Shown piece after piece: positions 1 to 7,399 of a DNA stretch of 10,993 nt. The first letter of the stretch is position 1, and every line of letters begins with the position of its first letter. The position numbers and the translations under genes were made by a program. The stretch comes from an uncultured Butyrivibrio sp. (GTDB taxonomy: Bacteria; Bacillota; Clostridia; Lachnospirales; Lachnospiraceae). Location of the stretch: positions 1-10,993 of the forward strand of contig CAMVRW010000053.1 of NCBI GenBank assembly GCA_947169985.1, given 5' to 3'. Below the pieces are notes generated by a model that saw only the letters and a list, made by a program, of their open reading frames with translations, was not told where the DNA came from and ran no database searches.

Positions 1-693
1 AAGCAAAAGAGCTGAAAAAAGTCCGTCTTTACAGGAGCACAGGGTATACATGACAATTGTTGGGAAAACGCCGTAGAAGGCCAGCCAAAAGATCCTCCAT
101 CTCTTCCCCGCACCCTTCCTTTGAAGGTATGTGACCACGTAAGCAAATATGGCCGTGATCACCAGCATCTGAAGAAGAATATATGCAAATATTCCCACAT
201 TCCAGGATCCTGTTACCTTATGGAAAAGAGCTATGATCCCTCCAAGAAGCAAAACGTGCAGCAAAGGATGATGTGTGGTGAAGGTCCTTGTCAGCACCTC
301 ATTAAGCTCATCCTGAGCATCATACACAAAAAAGCCCGGGAACTCAGCCAGAAGAACAGGAATCCCAAGCAGCGCCATTAAGCCCCAGTTTGTAAGAAAA
401 TCCCTGGAACCCACCGATATTTCTTTTGCCGTATTATCAGGAAGGCTGATGAGGCCAAAAAGCTTGCCCTTGCCATTTCTGGCGCTCTCGTAGTTCCTCC
501 ACACGTGCCTTGTATCCACTGTGATGATGATGAAAAAAGCTGCCATCACAAGGAGGGCGTTCTGATCACTAAGGTTCAGAGCATCGCCACTTTCAAGCTG
601 ATAACCAAACACCAAAAATATTCCTGATAAAATGCCAAACAAGCCTGACATAAGCCAGGCCAGATTGTTGCTATTATTCTTTTTCTTTTCCAT
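1..693 (-). CDS. DUF6020-like multi-pass membrane protein, N-terminal 231 residues (runs off left edge)
   Basis: The reading frame stays open for 231 codons from an ATG at 693 to the window edge, so the C-terminus is missing. A short lysine/asparagine-rich cytoplasmic head is followed by hydrophobic segments near residues 11-31, 45-59, 102-117, 143-157, 166-189 and 201-218. Between the third and fourth lies a polar stretch with YDAQDE (124-129) and HHPLLH (141-146). Acidic residues after an early membrane helix, followed by a His-rich motif, are what I recall from the DUF6020 group of Firmicute membrane proteins, which look like GT-C glycosyltransferases using lipid-linked donors. That family name is from memory, not from a search. 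The start lies inside the preceding glycosyltransferase gene (20-base overlap), which suggests translational coupling; a GGGAG about 10 bases upstream could serve as ribosome site. It probably acts in extracytoplasmic sugar transfer, but its function is unproven. Confidence 0.8.
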   Translation of the reverse strand, partial: MEKKKNNSNNLAWLMSGLFGILSGIFLVFGYQLESGDALNLSDQNALLVMAAFFIIITVDTRHVWRNYESARNGKGKLFGLISLPDNTAKEISVGSRDFLTNWGLMALLGIPVLLAEFPGFFVYDAQDELNEVLTRTFTTHHPLLHVLLLGGIIALFHKVTGSWNVGIFAYILLQMLVITAIFAYVVTYLQRKGAGKRWRIFWLAFYGVFPTIVMYTLCSCKDGLFSALLL

Positions 694-1627
694 CACGGGT
701 CGTCTCCCGAATCACAAACTGCGGATTCTTATTTTGGGAAATATACAATCTTCCCAGGTATTCTCCTATCATGCCCAGCATGAGCATTATCATTCCCCCC
801 ATGAAGATTACTGCGCTCATCAGTGCAGCGTAGCCCATAGGCGCAATAGGATAAACAAACTTCTTGATGATAGTATAAACTCCGTACAAAAATCCCAGGA
901 TAGCGAAAACACAGCCTGATACTGTAGCAATCCTAAGAGGCTTTATGCTGAAGGCAGTAAAGCCGTTTATCCAAAGTCCAAAGAGTTTTGCCAGGTTGTA
1001 TCCGCTCTGGCCAATCTCCCTGCGTCTGTGGTTAACATCAACATTGACTATGCGCTTGGTGGTCCTGAGCACAAGGCCAATAACGTATGGGTATGAGCTC
1101 TCATACTTGATCATCTCATCCACGATGAATCTCTTCACCCCAAAGTAACTGGAAACATAAAGGTCCTTGGGCTTTCCAAGCATCACTGCAGCCATCCACT
1201 CATTCATGGCAGTTCCGAAATTTCTGAAGAGATTGTGCTGCTTATGCTCATATCTGGCATAGACTGCATCAGCCCCATCCTCAAGAGCCTTGATGAGCTT
1301 TCCTGCTTCATTTGCAGGAGTCTGGCCATCATCGTCAAGGCAGATCACGTAGTCTCCCCTGCTGGCGTTAAGTCCAGCCATTAAGGCCGCATGCTGACCG
1401 AAATTCTTAGCAAGGTTTATGCCAAGAAGCCTGTCGTCATTTCTTCCCTCAGACAGCTTCTTTATAGCTCCCCAGGTGTCATCAGGGGAACCATCGTTGA
1501 CCAGGATTATTTCATATTCGTAAGAGTCCATGCCCTTCATGGTCTCATCTATTTCTTCTATGACTCCGCCAATAGAAACTTCTGATCTATAGCAGGGGAT
1601 CACATAGCTTATAAGTTTACCGTTCAT
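674..1627 (-). CDS. Family 2 glycosyltransferase, polyprenyl-phosphate sugar transferase type (ArnC/GtrB/DPM1-like)
   Basis: Length is 317 residues, normal for ArnC/GtrB enzymes, which transfer a sugar from a nucleotide donor to undecaprenyl phosphate on the cytoplasmic face. The GT-A domain shows the N-terminal nucleotide fold (SYVIPCYRSE, 7-16), NDGSPDDTW (44-52), NFGQHAALMAG (75-85) and the metal-binding DDDGQTP (98-104). Next comes the hallmark RREIGQSGYNLAKL (202-215) and FSIKPLR (226-232) at the membrane interface. Two membrane helices (about 233-255 and 265-287) and GEYLGRLY (288-295) close the protein. NFGQH resembles the NYGQH of ArnC, but QH is common in this superfamily and does not fix the substrate. 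The usual DDDLQ is DDDGQ here. The start follows the acetyltransferase stop by 9 bases, and GAGGTGG overlaps that stop. With GtrA, WecE and a GNAT gene nearby, a 4-amino-4,6-dideoxysugar donor is plausible; this is inference. Confidence 0.9.
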   Translation of the reverse strand: MNGKLISYVIPCYRSEVSIGGVIEEIDETMKGMDSYEYEIILVNDGSPDDTWGAIKKLSEGRNDDRLLGINLAKNFGQHAALMAGLNASRGDYVICLDDDGQTPANEAGKLIKALEDGADAVYARYEHKQHNLFRNFGTAMNEWMAAVMLGKPKDLYVSSYFGVKRFIVDEMIKYESSYPYVIGLVLRTTKRIVNVDVNHRRREIGQSGYNLAKLFGLWINGFTAFSIKPLRIATVSGCVFAILGFLYGVYTIIKKFVYPIAPMGYAALMSAVIFMGGMIMLMLGMIGEYLGRLYISQNKNPQFVIRETTRDGKEKE

Positions 1628-1636
1628 TAAGCCACC

Positions 1637-2167
1637 TCACAGTACCATTTCCATCATTATCATATCATCTTTTGTGCCATCGCTGCATACTACACCGGCA
1701 ACGTCCTCTGTCTTTACAAAACCGGCGTGTTCGTAGCTCCTGATAGCCGGGGTATTGTAGGTGAAAACCCTGAGAATGAGCTTTTTGAGCTTCATCACAT
1801 CTCTGGCGTACTCCACTGCAAGCTCAGCTGTCTCATCACCATAGCCCTTGCCGATGGCATCATCTTCTCCAATAAGGATACCATACTCGGCGGATCCGGC
1901 TTCGAGGTCAATATCCCTGAAATAGACGCTGCCTACAGGTCTCATATCAGCGGCGTTTTCACAGATCATGAACTGGACCACCTTACCTGTATCGATCATG
2001 GTCTCCTTCCATTTTCTTTGCCCCTCCAGGGTGAACTTTTCTCTATATATGAAGTTCTTTTGTATCCTGTCCTTATTTCTCCACTCCACGATAAGGGGGA
2101 AATCCTCTTCCTCCATAAAGCGCAGGGACAGTTTTGGTCCTTTTTTAAGGTATTTCTTTTCACTCAT
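1637..2167 (-). CDS. GNAT-family N-acetyltransferase, probably acting on a nucleotide-linked 4-amino-sugar
   Basis: The protein has 176 residues if started at the ATG at 2167. An in-frame ATG at 2227 would add 20 residues but lies inside the preceding membrane-protein gene, and the added residues look unlike a GNAT N-terminus, so I prefer the shorter form. The RimJ/RimL-like GNAT fold is visible: the opening LSLRFMEEEDFPLIVEWRN (13-31), a beta strand with PVGSVYFRDID (77-87), the acetyl-CoA pyrophosphate loop IGKGYG (105-110), and the C-terminal YNTPAIRSYEHAGF (137-150). In PseH and related enzymes this type of protein acetylates the 4-amino group of a nucleotide-activated dideoxysugar. Two genes from a WecE-type aminotransferase, acetylation of dTDP-4-amino-4,6-dideoxygalactose (the WecD reaction) is the natural guess, but the sequence alone does not exclude another amine acceptor. 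The upstream ribosome site is weak (GTTGGA). Confidence 0.85.
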   Translation of the reverse strand: MSEKKYLKKGPKLSLRFMEEEDFPLIVEWRNKDRIQKNFIYREKFTLEGQRKWKETMIDTGKVVQFMICENAADMRPVGSVYFRDIDLEAGSAEYGILIGEDDAIGKGYGDETAELAVEYARDVMKLKKLILRVFTYNTPAIRSYEHAGFVKTEDVAGVVCSDGTKDDMIMMEMVL

Positions 2168-2189
2168 AAAAATCCAACTTTCAAAACAC

Positions 2190-3998
2190 TTAGTCTGTTG
2201 CCGAAACCTTATAAACCATAAAGGCATCAGTAACCTGGTCAGTCTTTTCTACTGTAACCTCCTGACCTTTTTCTCTATAATACTCCGAAATCCAGGATAC
2301 GTCAGAGGTTTCCTTAGCTACCACATACACCTTATCCTGCAAAAGAGCCTTTTCCATGGATTCAAAGCCATTGTTCCCAAGCTTATCGTAGTAAAGAGGA
2401 CTCTTTGAAGCCCATCCTCCCATGATATCATGGTTTGACTCACTGTTATCAACACGGCTGAACATCTTCTCTGAGAAGGTTCTCTCAGTGCCCTCTAAAG
2501 CTGACACGCTGGTGTACACATCCACAAAGTAGAAGTTATCCCTGTTCTCGTCAAAGTAATCATATAAAGCGTCGTAGTGCTGTCGCATCTTATCACGCTC
2601 AGCCATCTCATCCCTCACAACCATCAGCTGATTAGGAACAAACATGATAGCTATGATGGCAGAAATAACAAGTGGTATGAAAATATTGATCCTGCCCTTT
2701 CTTTCCCTGTCCACGATCATTCCGAAAAGAACTGCTATCTCCATTATATACAATGGATGAGTGATCCTTATGGGATCCCTTCCCCTGACCATGATATAAA
2801 GCCAAAGGCTGGATCTGCAGGCAAAAAGCAGCGCCAGCGAGCCGATAGTAAGGAGCCTTGTCTTCTTATCCTTATCGGGCATATAGATAAGCAGAACCCC
2901 AAGATAAAGCACCGCCGTTATCACATTGAAGGGAGCATCTGTCATTGGGTACTCATAGCTCTTTTGAAAAGCCACATGCCTTAACCTGTACAGATAAAGA
3001 GGAATACTCTTCAAAAGCTTCTCCACAAAAGGAGTCTTGTCGGTATTCAGGCTGTCTGCATACTTTGCCACATCCCAAAGGACCTTGGCATCAATCTCCT
3101 CGTCTATTCCAAAATTATAGTTTTCCAAAAGCTTCTGCTGAGCTTCTGAAAGGCCAATGCTGTCGTAGAAAGCCTTATTCCCCTGATATTCCGGTATGTA
3201 CTGGAAGTCATAAAGCTCAGTCCTTGCATCAAAAAAGTCATTGAAGCGCTTCCACTCAGGTGATGAATAGGCAATCCTGTTAACCGCCAGCGAGATCACA
3301 AGCCCCAGAACTATCAAAACGCAGAGCTTTGCATATTCCCTGAAAAGAGCCTTCTTCTCCCCATACCGTGATATCTGAACGGATCCGTCGTAATATCCCT
3401 TGATCTCTGTCCTTGAAAAACACCACTTTATAAGTATCCCCACTCCAACTATGGGAAGGGTTAAAAGAAGCATCTCCGACCTTATAAGAAATGCCACAAT
3501 GATCAGCGCTCCTGCGAGAATGAAGTCTCTCTTTTCCCCATCCTTATGGGTCATAACAAGAAACGCAGCAGTAGCTGACATAAGTCCACATATAAAGGTG
3601 TACTGTACAAAGAGGAAATGCGCTCCCACTGCACCTATCATGAAAAAGAATATGCTAGCTGCAGCGTAGCTCTTGTAGAGCTTATCCTCGCTAAGGTCGA
3701 GAGCTCTTTTCACAATAACAAATACACAAAAATACTGACAGAAACATAAAAAGATGCCATACCAGTCAAGGCCTCTGTAAATCCTGTAAAACAGGGAAAT
3801 AAAGGCGCTAATGGGATACAGCATCTGAATATTGTGTCCGGCGGGAGTCCCTGTGTAGATTCCTGCCAGAATATCTTTCATGGTAACGTCGTCGTTTAAG
3901 TCAAAGTAATAATCCCCAAAAATTCCCGCAAGTAAAATGATCGCCAAAACCAGCGCGGCAGATACTATGTAGTTCATCTTAAGGGTTTGTTTTTTCAT
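2190..3998 (-). CDS. Large multi-pass membrane protein of GT-C-like layout, function unknown
   Basis: It has 602 residues. A membrane helix near 9-28 leads directly into an extracytoplasmic loop with FDLNDDVTMKDILAG (32-46) and GTPAGHNIQMLYP (50-62). An acidic pair just after helix 1 is the usual site of the catalytic acid in GT-C glycosyltransferases. Further hydrophobic segments lie near 63-97, 111-149, 158-192, 222-240, 356-373, 381-402, 415-429 and 438-455. A polar region at about 245-330 and a C-terminal tail of some 145 residues (from about 458) look soluble; the tail contains GGWASKSPLYYDKLG (527-541). I recognise the architecture but no named family, so a lipid-linked-sugar-dependent transferase is inference only; a flippase partner or polymerase is possible. 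The start has CGGAG seven bases upstream and follows wecE by 13 bases. It sits between the aminotransferase and acetyltransferase genes, which ties it to the aminosugar pathway. Confidence 0.85.
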   Translation of the reverse strand: MKKQTLKMNYIVSAALVLAIILLAGIFGDYYFDLNDDVTMKDILAGIYTGTPAGHNIQMLYPISAFISLFYRIYRGLDWYGIFLCFCQYFCVFVIVKRALDLSEDKLYKSYAAASIFFFMIGAVGAHFLFVQYTFICGLMSATAAFLVMTHKDGEKRDFILAGALIIVAFLIRSEMLLLTLPIVGVGILIKWCFSRTEIKGYYDGSVQISRYGEKKALFREYAKLCVLIVLGLVISLAVNRIAYSSPEWKRFNDFFDARTELYDFQYIPEYQGNKAFYDSIGLSEAQQKLLENYNFGIDEEIDAKVLWDVAKYADSLNTDKTPFVEKLLKSIPLYLYRLRHVAFQKSYEYPMTDAPFNVITAVLYLGVLLIYMPDKDKKTRLLTIGSLALLFACRSSLWLYIMVRGRDPIRITHPLYIMEIAVLFGMIVDRERKGRINIFIPLVISAIIAIMFVPNQLMVVRDEMAERDKMRQHYDALYDYFDENRDNFYFVDVYTSVSALEGTERTFSEKMFSRVDNSESNHDIMGGWASKSPLYYDKLGNNGFESMEKALLQDKVYVVAKETSDVSWISEYYREKGQEVTVEKTDQVTDAFMVYKVSATD

Positions 3999-4011
3999 GA
4001 AACAACTCCGT

Positions 4012-5148
4012 TTATGTGAATTTATAGTACTCCTTAACTCTTGTAACTACTTCATCAAGATCGTCATTTGTAAGCTTATAGTACATAGGAAGACGAAGAA
4101 GTCTCTCGCTTTCCTTAGTAGTGTACTTATCCTCTCCGTGGAACTCACTATAGATAAGTCCTGCCTTTGAGGAATGAAGCGGAACGTAGTGGGAAGCGGG
4201 AAGAATATCATTTGACATAAGATACTCTATAAGTCCCTTCCTCTCCTCGAAGTCCTTACACTTAATATAGAACATGTGGGCATTGTGAACGCACTCTTCA
4301 GGTACGTAAGGAAGCTCAATAAGTCCCTTCTCCTCAAGAGGCTTAAGTGCCTCATAGTACCTGTTCCAATGATCCATTCTGTCGTTGTTGATCTCATCAG
4401 CCATCTGAAGCTGAGCATAGAGATAAGCTGCATTCATGTCACTTGGAAGGAATGAAGAACCTGGCATTATCCAGCTGTACTTATCTACCTTTCCAAGCTT
4501 ATAGAGGGTTCTGTTGGTTCCCTTCTCTCTTATGATGATGGCGTTATCTACGAAGGTCTCATCCCTCATAAGAAGGGCTCCGCCCTCTCCCATGCTGTAG
4601 TTCTTGGTCTCATGGAAGCTGTAATTTCCGAAGTCTCCGATGGAACCAAGGGCCTTTCCCTTATAGGTAGACATTACGCCCTGAGCTGCATCCTCAATAA
4701 CAAAGAGATTATGTCTCTTTGCAATATCCATGATTGTATCCATCTCACATGCCACTCCGGCGTAGTGCACAGGAACGATAGCTCTTGTCTTAGGAGTGAT
4801 TGCTGCTTCGATCAGGTTCTCATCGATGTTCATGGTATCAGGTCTGATGTCCACAAATACCACCTTGGCTCCACGAAGTACAAATGCGTTGGCTGTTGAA
4901 ACGAATGTGTAGGAAGGCATGATGACCTCATCCCCCTCCTTGATGTCGCAAAGGATAGCAGACATCTCAGTAGCATGGGTGCAGGAGGTTGTTAAAAGAG
5001 CTTTTGTACAGCCTGTCTTTTTCTCGATCCACTCGTTAGCTTTTGCTGTGTATGGTCCATCGCCACAGATCTTCTGGTTCTCAACACACTCTTTTATGTA
5101 CTCAAATTCATGTCCGGTATAAGGTGGTACGTTAAAGTTTATACGCAT
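4012..5148 (-). CDS. wecE: dTDP-4-amino-4,6-dideoxygalactose transaminase (WecE/RffA type)
   Basis: This PLP-dependent DegT/DnrJ/EryC1/StrS aminotransferase has 378 residues, essentially the length of enterobacterial WecE. The WecE reaction moves an amino group from glutamate to C4 of dTDP-4-keto-6-deoxy-D-glucose, giving dTDP-Fuc4N. Long blocks agree with my recollection of E. coli WecE: GDEVIMPSYTFVSTANAFVL (72-91), FVDIRPDTMNIDE (98-110), IVPVHYAGVACEMDTIM (124-140), EDAAQGVMSTYKGKALG (152-168), SFHETKNYS (177-185, with the PLP lysine K182) and EFHGEDKYTTKESERLLRLP (335-354). D153 is the expected pyridine-nitrogen partner. The match extends over most of the protein, so the galacto-configured product is more likely than the gluco product of VioA-type enzymes, though stereochemistry is not proved. 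The start has GAGGAG overlapping the gtrA-family stop, 6 bases from the ATG. The rmlA and rmlB genes that supply the substrate are not in the window. Confidence 0.93.
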   Translation of the reverse strand: MRINFNVPPYTGHEFEYIKECVENQKICGDGPYTAKANEWIEKKTGCTKALLTTSCTHATEMSAILCDIKEGDEVIMPSYTFVSTANAFVLRGAKVVFVDIRPDTMNIDENLIEAAITPKTRAIVPVHYAGVACEMDTIMDIAKRHNLFVIEDAAQGVMSTYKGKALGSIGDFGNYSFHETKNYSMGEGGALLMRDETFVDNAIIIREKGTNRTLYKLGKVDKYSWIMPGSSFLPSDMNAAYLYAQLQMADEINNDRMDHWNRYYEALKPLEEKGLIELPYVPEECVHNAHMFYIKCKDFEERKGLIEYLMSNDILPASHYVPLHSSKAGLIYSEFHGEDKYTTKESERLLRLPMYYKLTNDDLDEVVTRVKEYYKFT

Positions 5149-5158
5149 AATCTTCTCC

Positions 5159-5629
5159 TCAATCCTTCTTCTTGAAAACGATCAGCTTACTAATGATATA
5201 GTTGAGTACGATAACCACAAAGGTTGAACCCAGCTTTACAGGCATCTTCGGGAATCCCATAAGTGTAATGAAAATGAAGATAAGAACATCCTCAACCACA
5301 AGGGTAAACAGTCTTCCCAGTGTAAATGATCCTGCCTGCTTCAAAAAATCCTTCTTAGTCTCAACCTTTCCGTCAAATACCCAGGTTCTGTTGGTAAAGA
5401 ACTGGAAAGCCACGCAGATAACCCAGTCAATTGAGTTATTTACTATCTCGTTGAGGTGCATCACACTGTCCATGAACCAGAACAGGAAAATGCTCAAAAA
5501 GAAAGTCAGTCCTCCGAAGAAAAGGTACAAAAGAGCCTCTTTATACTTCTTGTAAAAAGGTTCGAAAATATTTAAAACAGGAAGAGACATTATCCTGTCA
5601 AAAATATCTTTTTTCTCAGTGTTTTCCAT
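5159..5629 (-). CDS. GtrA-family small membrane protein, probable polyprenyl-phosphate-sugar flippase component
   Basis: It has 156 residues, typical of GtrA (about 120-160). Four hydrophobic segments lie near 32-54, 66-79, 102-124 and 131-152, after a charged cytoplasmic head of 30 residues. The family signatures are NRTWVF (80-85) after the second helix and LNYIISKLIVFKK (142-154) at the C-terminus. GtrA proteins work with a GtrB glycosyltransferase; by the accepted model they help move undecaprenyl-phosphate-linked sugars to the outer leaflet, where a dedicated GT-C enzyme uses them. A GtrB-like gene lies downstream in the same operon and large GT-C-like proteins are encoded on both sides. 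The start is preceded by AAGGAG at a rather long spacing (12 bases). The gap to the upstream gene is 21 bases and to wecE 10 bases. Confidence 0.9.
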   Translation of the reverse strand: MENTEKKDIFDRIMSLPVLNIFEPFYKKYKEALLYLFFGGLTFFLSIFLFWFMDSVMHLNEIVNNSIDWVICVAFQFFTNRTWVFDGKVETKKDFLKQAGSFTLGRLFTLVVEDVLIFIFITLMGFPKMPVKLGSTFVVIVLNYIISKLIVFKKKD

Positions 5630-5650
5630 AATGCTTTGTTACTCCTTACT

Positions 5651-7399
5651 TCATTCGCCTTTGGCGGTGTAAACTATAAATCTGTCACTCTCAAAGACCA
5701 TATTATAATCTTGATAGTTCATATAGTCCACCAAAATATCTAATTTTTTTTCTATGTTGGCGTAATCTGACATGTCTTTTCCCAAAATAACAGTAGGATA
5801 CTGCTCTTTAGAGACTGCCAGATTCTGAAGTTGAAGGTCGAATTTTTCCACGGAGTAACTGTCAAGGTCAGGCCAGACTGTATCAATGGCAGGTTCCAGA
5901 TCAAAGATATAAGCAAGGCCCGGAACTCCCCCAAAGAGAATTGCCTTATCCTCCAGCAACTCTTTTTCCAAAAGAACTGCATACAGCTCATCCAGGGTTT
6001 CCGCATTATACTGTGGGGGAGCCATGGAGCGGACCTTAGGGATGCTGCACTTTGCAGCCCTTGGCTGACCATCCATTCCGTCTCCAAAGGCAAAACAGAA
6101 ATGGAAGATGATTCCCTGCACCAGTACCACTGCAATGACCATAGTCACCATGCCCTGCCAGGAAAAGTTGAAGTCTTCCTCTCCAAGCCTTTGCATGAGC
6201 CTTCTGAAAAGCCAGAGGACAACAGGTGCTACCACAAACAAGTTGTTGATTACAGGATAGGTATAGTTGTTGCTTCCAAGAGGTGTTATAAGAAGGATCA
6301 GTAAAATCGCAAAGGAAAGGGTCTGCTCTTCCTTACTTCCGTTAAGGATTCCAATGCTTCCAACGATTGAAAAGATCAGCCCGATGATCACCAGCATCAT
6401 GGCTGCCTGGAATACCGAGTCGTAGTAGTGGTAGTTTCTTGTAAATACTCCGTCCGCAAAGTAGTATCTCACAAGGATAAGGAGCCCTGCTATGAACAGA
6501 AACTTCTTTATCATAGTGTATTTACCGGGAAGAAGTTTAAACATCACAATTCCTGCTGCTACGCATGGGATCATGATGAGCATGTCTTTTGCCGTAGTAA
6601 GATAGGCGCTGATAATGGAGCTTACCATGCCTGATGCAGTGTAGTCCGAAGCTCCGCTGGTCATGCCAAAGAGGCTTCCTATCATACCAAAGTAGGCTCC
6701 GGGGCCATATTTTGCAGTAACTAACAAGTATGGAAGCAAAAGCCCCAGGAAATATCCCCCAATGCACATAAGGGTCTTTTTAACAGTTTCTATAAACCTG
6801 CCCCCAGTGATCACATCAAAGAACCAGAGCACCAGGATCATTCCAGCTTCCACTATGTTGGGGAACCTCACCATGACGTTCAGCCCCAGGAAAAATCCCG
6901 CAAGAGGAAGGTACCTGTTTTGCTTATCCCACTCAAACATACCTGCCAGAAGGAAAAGAGTTCCCAGTGTGAAGAACAGGTAAGAGAGGTAATTGTACAT
7001 TATGACTCTCGGGCACCAGCAAAGGCTCTCTGCAATGAACTCTCCGATAAAGATCATCCATCCGGGCATCCATCGCTGAAGCAGGTAGTACGGAACCAGG
7101 GCGATGATGCTGATAACAAAGCTGCAGTATACTGACATGCCAAGCATTGTGCCAGCTCCCGGAAGCCTCATGATGGTGCTTCCCACCACGTTACTTAAGA
7201 ACGTAGATAGCGCCCACATGGGATCAACTGCACTGAAGTACTCATAGTTTGATAGCCCATAGGTGGTATCTGCTATATTAAGCCCCTGGTTAAGCCCTAT
7301 AAGTGGGTACAACAGAAGGACCACAGGGAAAAGAAATTTCTCCAGTGGAGCCTGAAATCTCTTTAGATTATAAAAATAACTCCTGATATTGCTCAGCAT
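5651..7399 (-). CDS. Large multi-pass membrane protein of GT-C-like layout, function unknown
   Basis: The protein has 582 residues from the ATG at 7399. That ATG overlaps the acyltransferase stop as ATGCTGA and has GAGG four bases upstream, which points to coupled translation. A longer in-frame start at 7438 has no ribosome site at a good distance. Helix 1 (about 22-38) is followed by an extracytoplasmic loop ADTTYGLSNYEYF (43-55), where D44 and E53 are candidates for the acidic residue typical of GT-C active sites. About ten more hydrophobic segments follow, up to about 435. The last ~145 residues look like a soluble extracytoplasmic domain containing GGVPGLAYIFDLEPAIDTVW (490-509). I recall similar proteins in Firmicute polysaccharide loci but know no assigned substrate. 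Placed directly before gtrA, it is the best candidate for the acceptor-specific transferase of the GtrA/GtrB pair; that is inference. It could also be a polymerase. Confidence 0.85.
   Translation of the reverse strand: MLSNIRSYFYNLKRFQAPLEKFLFPVVLLLYPLIGLNQGLNIADTTYGLSNYEYFSAVDPMWALSTFLSNVVGSTIMRLPGAGTMLGMSVYCSFVISIIALVPYYLLQRWMPGWMIFIGEFIAESLCWCPRVIMYNYLSYLFFTLGTLFLLAGMFEWDKQNRYLPLAGFFLGLNVMVRFPNIVEAGMILVLWFFDVITGGRFIETVKKTLMCIGGYFLGLLLPYLLVTAKYGPGAYFGMIGSLFGMTSGASDYTASGMVSSIISAYLTTAKDMLIMIPCVAAGIVMFKLLPGKYTMIKKFLFIAGLLILVRYYFADGVFTRNYHYYDSVFQAAMMLVIIGLIFSIVGSIGILNGSKEEQTLSFAILLILLITPLGSNNYTYPVINNLFVVAPVVLWLFRRLMQRLGEEDFNFSWQGMVTMVIAVVLVQGIIFHFCFAFGDGMDGQPRAAKCSIPKVRSMAPPQYNAETLDELYAVLLEKELLEDKAILFGGVPGLAYIFDLEPAIDTVWPDLDSYSVEKFDLQLQNLAVSKEQYPTVILGKDMSDYANIEKKLDILVDYMNYQDYNMVFESDRFIVYTAKGE

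Noticed and set aside
2168..2227. N-terminal extension of the acetyltransferase to an ATG at 2227
   Set aside because: It would overlap the preceding gene by 38 bases, and the added 20 residues resemble no GNAT start.
1727..2408. Plus-strand open frames of 164 and 146 codons opposite the acetyltransferase and the end of the 602-residue gene
   Set aside because: They overlap well-supported minus-strand genes, show no domain or ribosome site, and their composition is that of an antisense shadow.
5831..6304. Plus-strand open frame of 157 codons
   Set aside because: Antisense to the 582-residue membrane protein; no recognisable motif, and its composition fits a shadow of the real frame.
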